A stretch of DNA of 64,000 nt. Source: Limnohabitans sp. DM1. Lineage in GTDB: Bacteria; Pseudomonadota; Gammaproteobacteria; Burkholderiales; Burkholderiaceae_C. A model generated the notes under the pieces. That model did no database searches. It had not been told where the DNA came from and saw only the letters and a list, made by a program, of their open reading frames with translations. Positions within the stretch are counted from its first letter, which is position 1. Each line of letters starts with the position of its first letter. The position numbers were made by a program, and so were the translations under genes. This document shows positions 16,667-23,672 of the stretch, piece after piece. The stretch is taken from positions 231,989 through 295,988 of the forward strand of contig NZ_CXOO01000011.1 in assembly GCF_001269385.1 (NCBI RefSeq), written 5' to 3'.

Positions 16667-17217
16667 TCACTTTTGAATCCGTCCACTTATTGGGCTCCTT
16701 GCAGACGCAACTGTCCCAGGGTGTGCCGTCGCGTCGGGCACTGCCGATTTGCGCCCTGATGTGCTCTGCGCCACATGCGTCAATACGCTCATCTGCTGCA
16801 TGGCCTTGATGAAGTCCCACGCGTCGTAGCCCTTGACTGCACCCAGCGTGGGCGTTGTCCCTTCTTCATGCGACTGGCGCACAGCGTTGATCATCGCTTT
16901 TGCAGTTTCGCACTCAGCGTAGCTGTCAGCGTTCGTGCCCGTGGCATTGACCACGACAGTCCGACGAACCAGCGAAAGCGCATGTTGTAGTGAATTTGCG
17001 CCATGAGCATGCGCTCCGAGCGCACGCTGCAGAGCACCTCTAGCAGATTGGCGCGCAATTGCTTCTCGGGGGCAACGCTGGGGAGATCGCCTTGGATGTC
17101 GGCTTCATACGTGTCGGCAAACAAGCCGTCCGTGGCCACCAGTGCTTTGTTGACCCTCTCGCAAATCGCTCGCAAGGGGTATCCAGCAGGTACGAAATCA
17201 TCCGGACGTTTCATCAA
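16667..17217 (-). pseudogene. Degenerate IS5-family transposase (internal deletion plus frameshift)
   Basis: The first piece (from 17217) reads MMKRPDDFVPAGYPLR, then EKQLRANLLEVLCSVRSERMLMAQIHYNMRFRWFVGLS, the N-terminal part of IS5-type transposases (RxDDxF..PLR..RSERxLMxQLxYNLLFRWFVGL). In another frame downstream, starting near 16954, comes NATGTNADSYAE and TLGAVKGYDAWDF..THVAQSTSGRKSAV, the later part of the same family (GADKGYD..F). Several hundred bases between the two are missing, including the expected second catalytic Asp region. The element marks the upstream boundary of the pse operon and may have removed or separated earlier genes. No intact terminal repeats were found. Confidence 0.8.
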
Positions 17218-17318
17218 AAACAGGGGCTCGTTAAAGGTGTCTGCCCGCGCATTTCAAACTGTTTTTGTGATGACTGAATTCTCGAACGCACAACTGAATT
17301 GACACTTTTTGCTCGTCA

Positions 17319-18479
17319 TCATTTCAGCAGACGGATCGATGGTGGGCGCTTGACCAGCAAAAATTCAAGGGGTGAACACCAGCTGTGCCGCACCATGCGT
17401 GCGTAAATGGCCACATAACCCAGCCCCAGCCCGACAAACACCAGCGCTGACACAGCCGTTGATGCATAACTCAGGTTGGCCAGAACGATGGCCATCAACG
17501 TCATGAACCCGATCAACACGCCAGTGATGGAGTTTCCGGTGCAGGCGGGGTATTGACTGAACCAGCGGGCCACATAACGGCGCTTGACCAGGCTGTGAAA
17601 ATGCAAGCGGTCGGGGTGACCGGGATTGGCTTTTTTGACCTTGCGTCGGTAAATGCTGAACAGCACTTCGGTGACCGGGTGTACACAGATGACCAAGGCA
17701 GCAAAGGCCGAAACGGAAGGATTGCGCTCCAACAACAAGACAGCCACCCAAGCCAATCCAAAACCAATGAAATAAGAGCCGCCGTCACCCAAAAAGAGTT
17801 TGCCAAAGGGCCAGTTGACCCAGAAAAAGCCCCACACACAGGCCGCCAGCAGCAGCGACACGCTGGCCAGCGTGGTGTCCCCCACTTGCCAGGCGATCAT
17901 GGCGTAGCCCATAAACGCCAGTGTGGACATGGTGCTGGCCAGTCCGTTAAAGCCGTCGATGATGTTGATGCTGTTGGCCACGCCGCCCACGGCAAAGGCA
18001 GTGAAGATGACCGACACCAAGGTGAATTGCATGAACCAATCGACACCCCAAATATCAACCCGGGTGAGCGAATAGTCGGTGATCCACCAGGCCAGCAGGC
18101 CAGACGCCATGGTGGCCAACAGGCGCAGCATGACGCTTATGCGCTTGCTGATGTCTTCGGCCACTCCAAAGAGGAAGGCAGGCATGCCGGCAATCAGGAT
18201 GGGGGTCAGCATGGCTTGCACGTTGGCGGGTGCTTGGGTCCAGGCGATGCCGAGGCTCATCACAATGGGGATGCCGCCCACGCGGGGTGTGGGCGCGGTG
18301 TGAAACTTTTGAATGCCATCGCTGAAGTCCATGCTCCATACACCATGCCAACGTTTGGTCAGCACCAACAACACGCACAGGACAAAGCTGGAGGCAATGC
18401 CCCAAGCCGCTGCGGTGATGGCGGACGATTGAAATACGCCGTTGATGGCGTGGAGGATGTTCATGAAACCTTGAGGCAT
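17319..18479 (-). CDS. Polyprenyl-phosphate sugar-1-phosphate transferase, WecA/WbpL/MraY superfamily
   Basis: About 386 residues with about 10-11 membrane segments. Diagnostic motifs of the family are TPRVGGIPI (about 61-69), the Asp-rich AEDISKR loop, IDGFNGLAS (about 175-183), FLGDGGSYFIGF (about 229-240), HPVTEVLFS and the cytoplasmic PGHPDRLHFHSLVKRR loop. It should start repeat-unit synthesis by moving a HexNAc-1-phosphate (GlcNAc, FucNAc or QuiNAc) to undecaprenyl phosphate. An apparent 131-residue N-terminal extension is a shadow of the upstream wzz-like gene. I use the ATG at 18479; an ATG at 18464 (MNILHAING) is an alternative with a weak AAGG. Confidence 0.88.
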   Translation of the reverse strand: MPQGFMNILHAINGVFQSSAITAAAWGIASSFVLCVLLVLTKRWHGVWSMDFSDGIQKFHTAPTPRVGGIPIVMSLGIAWTQAPANVQAMLTPILIAGMPAFLFGVAEDISKRISVMLRLLATMASGLLAWWITDYSLTRVDIWGVDWFMQFTLVSVIFTAFAVGGVANSINIIDGFNGLASTMSTLAFMGYAMIAWQVGDTTLASVSLLLAACVWGFFWVNWPFGKLFLGDGGSYFIGFGLAWVAVLLLERNPSVSAFAALVICVHPVTEVLFSIYRRKVKKANPGHPDRLHFHSLVKRRYVARWFSQYPACTGNSITGVLIGFMTLMAIVLANLSYASTAVSALVFVGLGLGYVAIYARMVRHSWCSPLEFLLVKRPPSIRLLK

Positions 18480-18513
18480 GCCCCCCGAACGTGGCGGGGG
18501 TGTTGGCGTGTGC

Positions 18514-19728
18514 TCAGAGAGCTTGGCTGGTGGCAGTGCTTGTGGTTTTGCCGATGGCTTTGTGCCACGAGGCTTTGAGGGCGTTGAGTTTTTGTGAAGA
18601 TTCGTGGTCTTGCCTGGCGTTACGAAGGGCCTGACGGATGAACACAAACAGCAACAGGACAAAGCCGGTGGCCAGGGTGGCGATGATGGCGATGAGGGCT
18701 TTTTTAGGTTTGCTTTGCAGCTCGGGCGGCTGGGCGGCATCCAGCACTTGAATGGTGGCGCCTTCTCGCGATTCGTCGAGTTTGGCAATTTCGAACTGTT
18801 TGGCAAAGAGTTCAAACAGTGTTTCCTGGTATTTGAATTCGCGGTATTTGGCAACGTAGTCGCCTTTTGCACTGCCCTGCCCTTGGCCTGGGCTGCTTGC
18901 GGTGTCTCGCGATTGTTTGGCCAGTTGCGCCCGCAGGTTAGCCAGTTCCGTCAGGGCTTGCTTGAAGTCGGGCGCGGTGTCCGCCAAATAGCCACGCATG
19001 GCGCCGATTTTGACTTCTTGCACCGTGATTTGGGCTTGCAATGCGGCCACAGCGGACAAGGCGCTGGCGGGATGAGATTTAAGCACGTCACCGGAGATGC
19101 CGGTTTCTTTGAGGGCGATGTCAGCTTGGGTGAATTTGTCTTTGGTTTGCTTCAGCAGCTTTTCAAAGAATTGGCGGCGCTGCTGGGCTTCGGTCAAGGC
19201 TAGGCGCCCCATGAGTTGCGTCAACTCATGCACATGCGCGTTGGCCAAGTCGGCGGCGAATTTGGGGTCGGTGTCCTCCACATTGACGGTCATCAGGCCG
19301 TCTTTGCCGTTGGCGATTTTGACCTTGGATTCAAGCATGTTTCGGGCATTGGCACGCAACTTGGTGTTGTAGCGGTCCATCAGCTGGAAGCGGTCGATCA
19401 GGGCGTCTTTGATGCTGTTGCTTTGAAGAAAGGCAACATATTGGTCTGCGGGGTTTTTAAGACCCGAGGCTGCACCGGCCAATCCGCCCAGTGCGCCCAA
19501 GCCGGCCAGCATGCTGGCAGCCATGCCTTGTTGTTGCTGAGGGGGCAAGAAGCTGGTTTCAGCCGTAAAGGTAGGCTTGATCAGAAAGCTGGCGCCCAGA
19601 GCCAACACGCCCGCCGCCAAGGGGCCAAGGACCAGCAGGCGCAGGTTGTCGACGACGGTTTGCAGCAGGTCAAGCAGGCTGATTTCGTCTTCTTCTGTGT
19701 CTGCGGGGTTGTATGGGGTGTCTGTCAT
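18514..19728 (-). CDS. Wzz/GumC-type polysaccharide chain-length determinant
   Basis: A 404-residue inner-membrane protein with the polysaccharide co-polymerase layout: a cytoplasmic N-terminus (EISLLDLLQTVVDN), TM1 about 31-50, a long periplasmic helical domain and TM2 about 341-362 preceded by the Pro-rich AAQPPELQSKPKKA. There is no C-terminal tyrosine-kinase domain, so it is Wzz-like (PCP-1/2b) rather than full Wzc. It controls chain length in Wzx/Wzy-dependent export. It lies between the wza-like gene and the initiating transferase gene, and its upstream spacer holds two copies of the REP-like repeat. Confidence 0.85.
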   Translation of the reverse strand: MTDTPYNPADTEEDEISLLDLLQTVVDNLRLLVLGPLAAGVLALGASFLIKPTFTAETSFLPPQQQQGMAASMLAGLGALGGLAGAASGLKNPADQYVAFLQSNSIKDALIDRFQLMDRYNTKLRANARNMLESKVKIANGKDGLMTVNVEDTDPKFAADLANAHVHELTQLMGRLALTEAQQRRQFFEKLLKQTKDKFTQADIALKETGISGDVLKSHPASALSAVAALQAQITVQEVKIGAMRGYLADTAPDFKQALTELANLRAQLAKQSRDTASSPGQGQGSAKGDYVAKYREFKYQETLFELFAKQFEIAKLDESREGATIQVLDAAQPPELQSKPKKALIAIIATLATGFVLLLFVFIRQALRNARQDHESSQKLNALKASWHKAIGKTTSTATSQAL

Positions 19729-19737
19729 GTGCGGTCA

Positions 19738-19767
19738 ATGTCGGGGCTAAAGCCACCGACCTACGAG
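19738..19767 (+). repeat. REP-like intergenic repeat, copy 1
   Basis: ATGTCGGGGCTAAAGCC followed by ACCGACCTACGAG. The arms GTCGG and CCGAC can pair around CTAAAG. It is in the spacer between wza-like and wzz-like genes, ten bases upstream of the wzz start, and is in direct orientation with copy 2, 59 bp away. Confidence 0.75.
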
Positions 19768-19796
19768 GGAGATGGGGTGTTGGGGTTTAGCGGTCG

Positions 19797-19825
19797 ATGT
19801 CGGGGCTAAAGCCCCCGACCTAAGA
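19797..19825 (+). repeat. REP-like intergenic repeat, copy 2
   Basis: ATGTCGGGGCTAAAGC followed by CCCCGACCTAAGA. This is the most perfect hairpin of the family (GTCGGGG/CCCCGAC, loop CTAAAGC). It is 9 bases after the wza-like stop codon and could act as a 3' stem. Confidence 0.75.
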
Positions 19826-19833
19826 AGATGGCA

Positions 19834-22209
19834 TCAATTGCGCAATGTCTTCAGGCCTGCGGCCCCCAAACCGAATTGGTAGAACAGTTGGGTCCAGTCT
19901 TTGGCGCCCTGAATGAACTGGGTGTAGGCGGTGCGGCGGTCCACGAGTTCGGGCACAAACAGCGAGTCGCCGGGGTACATGGGGGTGCGCAAAAAGGCGC
20001 CGTGGCCAAAGCCCAGCCAGCTGCGTTGGGCTTTGTTGGACAGCACGCTGCCGTCGGCGCGGATGAGCAAGACGGCTTCCAGGTCGGCTTCGCGTGTAGG
20101 GCCTGCTTTTTCAAGGTAGTCGCCCACGGTGTGGCTGGCTTTGTGGATGAAACTGGTTTCAGACAACACGGCCCCAAACACGCCCACAAAACTGGGCTTG
20201 TGCGGAATGAGGATGCTGTCGCCGTCTTCCAGGGCCAGCGGGGGCATGACGGGGTCGGTGGGCTCCATCTCCAGGCTGATGCGGCCGCTGGCTTTGAGGT
20301 TGCGAACGCGATCCAGCAGCACTTTTTGGGCGGCTGCCTGGGCTTGTTGGCTGTTTTTTTCTGAGTCGCTGGCGTTTTGGGCCAGTCTGGCCGATTGGCT
20401 GCTGATGTCAGATTCGAGCTGGCGGGTGGCTTTGTCAAGGTTGGCTTGTTGTTGCAAGCGTGTGCTTTCGCGGGTGAGCACCGTGGCATACAAGAATGAA
20501 TTGCGGCTCAGGCCCCCTGCCCGCTTGACGACGTCGGGCAAGGTTTCGCCGGGGGCGATTTGGTAAACACCGGGCACCATGACTTCACCGGCCAGGCGCA
20601 CAAACTGGTTGCGCTTTTCAATGGGCACAGGCAAGTCGCTCACGCCAAAGATGGTGACCACGTCGCCAGGCTGCAGCTGCAGGTTGTTGGCGGGGTCTTT
20701 GTCTTTGATGGCTTTGCCCAGGTTGAAGGGAATGAGCACGGTTTTGACTTCTTTGGCGTCCAGCCGCTCGATGGCGGCGTAGTCCCAGTTGATTTCTTCG
20801 AGCAGGTTTTTGACATCGCCCGCCACACGGTCCACGCTGATGTTTTTACCGCTTTCAAACTGGACCATGTTGTTTTTGCGGGTGTAGTAGTCGCCTTGAA
20901 TCAGGGCGGCAGGCTCGGGAATCAAATCGGACACACGCATGCCGGGTTTGAAGCTGTAGCGCAGGGGCGCTGCCACGTTGCCACGCAAGGTCACAGCATT
21001 GGAGAACTGGGCAGCGATGGGCAGCAAGGTGACCATGTCGCCATTGCGCACGGTGGTTTGCAGGCCAGCGGCGTTCAGGCTGCGTTCTTGCACGCTGCGG
21101 GGGGCCCGACCGTTAGCAGGGTCAATGCGTTCAACCAGGGCTTTGTGCGGGGTGGTCAGCACATTGAGCCCACCGCTGTAGCCCAGCACCGCCTGAAGTG
21201 GTTCTTCGGGGGATTTGAGTTCGTAAACGGCTGGGGTGTCCAGGGCGCCCAGCATGGCCACGCGTGGGCCTGCGGGGGGGATGACGATCACGTCACCGGG
21301 CAAAAGCTGGGCATCGGCTGCGGTTTTTCCGCTGTGGATGAAGGCGTACAGGTCGAGGGTGGTGATGGTTTTGCCGTCACGCACCAGCTGGATTTGGCGC
21401 ATGCTGCCGGTGGCAGCGGGGCCACCGCTTTCAAACAGCGTGCTGATGAGGGTGGACAGACCCGAGACGGTGTAGGCCCCAGGTTTGCGCGCTTGGCCGA
21501 CCACATAGACCTGGATGCTGCGCAGGCGCCCGAGGGTGGCGTTGAGTTCGAAGTTGTTGAACACGCGGCCCACTTGGGCTTTGAGCTGCTTTTCGAGTTG
21601 GTCGGCGCGGATGCCGGCCACGGTGACGGGGCCGACTTTGGGGATGGTGATTTGGCCGTTGCGGTCAACGGTCAGGCGAATGGCGGTGTCGATGGAGCCC
21701 CAGAGTTTGAGGTCGATGTCGTCACCGGGGCCGAGCACGTAGTTGGCGGGCACGGGCACGTTGGTCAGCGAATTGAAGTTGTTGCCGTTGAAAAGGTTGT
21801 AGCCATAAAGCGGCAGGGCTTGGCCCGAGGCAGAGGCCACAAAGCGCTGAAATTGGTTGGGGGCCAAGGGGCCTCCATCACTTTTCGGACCCAAGGGAGC
21901 GACGGGACCTGTGCCCTGCCCCATGTCAGAAAAGGCGACGCCGGGTGTGCGGGCGGCATCGGCCGCGTTGGAGCTAGGCAAGCCGGGCAAAGCGGTGCCT
22001 CTGGCAGATGCGCCTTCCATGCCTATCATGCCGCCCGTGGCAGCAGGTGAAACAGCCGAGGGTGCAAGGGCCGCAACGGTGACAGCGGGTGTGTTGCTGG
22101 CATCTGCAGCCCAGTTGCTCTGTGCCAAGGCCTGGGGCGCTGTGCCTGCAACCCACAACACGCCCAGACCAAGCTGGATGAGTGATTGCAGAGCGTGTGA
22201 AATTTTCAT
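19834..22209 (-). CDS. Wza/KpsD-like polysaccharide export protein with SLBB domains (outer-membrane, periplasmic)
   Basis: A 791-residue exported protein. The start at 22209 gives a signal peptide (MKISHALQSLIQ..APQALAQS); the frame stays open upstream but that part looks like noise. A Poly_export domain starts at about residue 165 (YVLGPGDDIDLKLWG), and several SLBB-type beta-grasp repeats follow (VYVVGQARKPGAYTVSGLS; VRLAGEVMVPGVYQIAPGE; VGVFGAVLSETSFIHK). A Gln/Ala-rich coiled coil covers about 590-640. There is no obvious lipobox, so it resembles KpsD or long Wza variants more than short lipoprotein Wza. It should form the periplasm/outer-membrane exit channel for the polymer. Confidence 0.86.
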   Translation of the reverse strand: MKISHALQSLIQLGLGVLWVAGTAPQALAQSNWAADASNTPAVTVAALAPSAVSPAATGGMIGMEGASARGTALPGLPSSNAADAARTPGVAFSDMGQGTGPVAPLGPKSDGGPLAPNQFQRFVASASGQALPLYGYNLFNGNNFNSLTNVPVPANYVLGPGDDIDLKLWGSIDTAIRLTVDRNGQITIPKVGPVTVAGIRADQLEKQLKAQVGRVFNNFELNATLGRLRSIQVYVVGQARKPGAYTVSGLSTLISTLFESGGPAATGSMRQIQLVRDGKTITTLDLYAFIHSGKTAADAQLLPGDVIVIPPAGPRVAMLGALDTPAVYELKSPEEPLQAVLGYSGGLNVLTTPHKALVERIDPANGRAPRSVQERSLNAAGLQTTVRNGDMVTLLPIAAQFSNAVTLRGNVAAPLRYSFKPGMRVSDLIPEPAALIQGDYYTRKNNMVQFESGKNISVDRVAGDVKNLLEEINWDYAAIERLDAKEVKTVLIPFNLGKAIKDKDPANNLQLQPGDVVTIFGVSDLPVPIEKRNQFVRLAGEVMVPGVYQIAPGETLPDVVKRAGGLSRNSFLYATVLTRESTRLQQQANLDKATRQLESDISSQSARLAQNASDSEKNSQQAQAAAQKVLLDRVRNLKASGRISLEMEPTDPVMPPLALEDGDSILIPHKPSFVGVFGAVLSETSFIHKASHTVGDYLEKAGPTREADLEAVLLIRADGSVLSNKAQRSWLGFGHGAFLRTPMYPGDSLFVPELVDRRTAYTQFIQGAKDWTQLFYQFGLGAAGLKTLRN

Positions 22210-22668
22210 GGCGTCGAGAAACAAGAGATGGTGTTTGCGGGTGGCCCGAAAGTGGAGCGGGCAGGCTACCGCAGTGCCCGGTGCTGTTGGTGGGGCGGGG
22301 TACGGTCTGAAAGTGCTTGTGAGCTGAAGCCGAAACTGCTGCCCAATGACTCTCAGGACAACCGCAAATTCTAGTTGTTTAGTATGACAAAAATCACCGC
22401 AAAACAATAAAAAGATCAATTATTGTTACCAAAAGAACATGCTTATTAACACAAAAAACATTGGATTCAGTGATCTCAAGTCCGATGTTTCAATCACCGA
22501 ATAAATTCAGCATCAGTCTGAAATTTGGCGATTGTTTTAAAAAATAAAATATTCATAACTATTGTTAATTTGCATGAAAAATACAACTTAGTTCATTTTT
22601 TTGTTGATTTTTTCAATTCAGATGTTTAAGATTTGGCAAAACTTAAACATCTGGTGGCGTAAAAAATC
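22210..22668. promoter_or_regulatory. Divergent AT-rich promoter region between wza-like gene and lipoprotein gene
   Basis: A 459-bp spacer between two divergently transcribed units. The part from about 22370 is much richer in A/T than its surroundings, with many short A and T runs, suggesting curved DNA or a site for a nucleoid protein. Promoters for both directions must lie here. I could not place a convincing -35/-10 pair. The right end carries the inverted repeat at 22619-22653. Confidence 0.5.
22619..22653 (+). promoter_or_regulatory. Perfect 12-bp inverted repeat just upstream of the lipoprotein start
   Basis: CAGATGTTTAAG (22619-22630), then 11 bases, then CTTAAACATCTG (22642-22653), exactly reverse-complementary. 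The ATG at 22669 is 15 bases further on, so the right arm touches the likely ribosome-binding GGTGG. It could be an operator for a dimeric regulator, or an RNA stem in the 5' untranslated region controlling translation. It has no T-tract, so it is not a classic terminator. Confidence 0.7.
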
Positions 22669-23604
22669 ATGAAAACCTCATTTAGTGCTCTCTTGAGCGG
22701 TCTGGCGGTAAGTGCTTTGCTGACGGCATGCGGGGGCGGCAGCCCTGACAGACCTGTGGCCAGCAATGTGCAAACCACTTCTGTGCCCGCATTGGGGGCG
22801 GTGTATGGCGCTTCGGTCTATGTTTACAACACGGCCGGGCTGTTGCTGAGCACGGGCACCACGGATGCAGTCACGGGCAAGGCCAGTTTGTCGGTGCCTT
22901 CTGCGGTGTCGGGGCCATTTCTTTACAAGGTGGTGTTGTCAGGCGGTAGCCGCTATTACGACGAGGGTCTGGATGCGGTGGTCACGGTGACCCCCAACGA
23001 GAGCTTGACCATGCTGTCGGTGGCCACGACGACGTCGGGTGAGGTGGGCATCACGGCGCTGAGCAATATGGCGGTGCGGCTGGCGGGCATAGAGCCCGAG
23101 ATGCTGGGCACCAGCGCAGCGGGCACCTTGTCTTTGGACAAGCTGGCAGATGCGGTGGCCACGGTGATCGCGGTGTTGGGTTTGCCGGCCGACTTTGACT
23201 TGTTTGCAGCGCCCGTGGCGGCCAGCCCCAACAACAAGAACCCGGCTTCGGTGTATGGCAAGTTGTTGGCCCAATTGGCCATCAATGCCGGGCCTGGCAA
23301 CAACGCCTTCACACAAGCGGCCACTTTGGCGCAAACGATCAACAGCCAGGGGGTGGTGGCCAACGCCCAGACGTTGGTGGATTTGAACCTGGCTTTGCAG
23401 GCATCGGCCGCAGCCATGGGCATGACCGTGGCGGACGCACAGGCTTTGATCAAGGACCCGGTTTTGTTGGCACAACAAGTGGCCTGGATCAGGCCCACGG
23501 TTCGGGCCAGCTTCGCCCCGCCTGTAGTGGTGACAGCCCCCGTGGTGCCCAAAGCAGGCGGCAGTGCCAGTTTCACAAGCAGCGGCACCAGCACCTTCAA
23601 TTGA
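22669..23604 (+). CDS. Putative lipoprotein of unknown function, Ala/Thr/Val-rich
   Basis: A 311-residue protein with a clear lipoprotein signal peptide: MKTSFSALLSGLAVSALLTACGGG, lipobox LTAC with the acylated Cys at about 21. The segment about 45-110 (YGASVYVYNTAGLLLSTGTT..) resembles a small beta-sandwich of the carboxypeptidase-regulatory type, and the rest looks helical. I do not recognise a family. It is 68 bp upstream of a YjbH-type gene and divergent from the wza-wzz-initiating transferase unit, so a role in polysaccharide secretion or anchoring is possible. A 12-bp inverted repeat lies in its leader. Confidence 0.75.
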   Translation: MKTSFSALLSGLAVSALLTACGGGSPDRPVASNVQTTSVPALGAVYGASVYVYNTAGLLLSTGTTDAVTGKASLSVPSAVSGPFLYKVVLSGGSRYYDEGLDAVVTVTPNESLTMLSVATTTSGEVGITALSNMAVRLAGIEPEMLGTSAAGTLSLDKLADAVATVIAVLGLPADFDLFAAPVAASPNNKNPASVYGKLLAQLAINAGPGNNAFTQAATLAQTINSQGVVANAQTLVDLNLALQASAAAMGMTVADAQALIKDPVLLAQQVAWIRPTVRASFAPPVVVTAPVVPKAGGSASFTSSGTSTFN

Positions 23605-23672
23605 GCCTCTGTCACAGGTTCTGATTCATTCACATATTCAGGGAGGCTGCGTGAAACGCGCAGTGATACAAG

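Noticed and set aside
18480..18872. 131-residue N-terminal extension of the initiating transferase
   Set aside because: It overlaps the wzz-like gene, is Ser/Pro-rich with no family similarity, and is a frame shadow.
20560..22050. Long plus-strand open frame (496 codons) opposite the wza-like gene
   Set aside because: Gly/Val/His-rich shadow typical of the antisense of GC-rich genes; the opposite strand encodes a clear SLBB protein.
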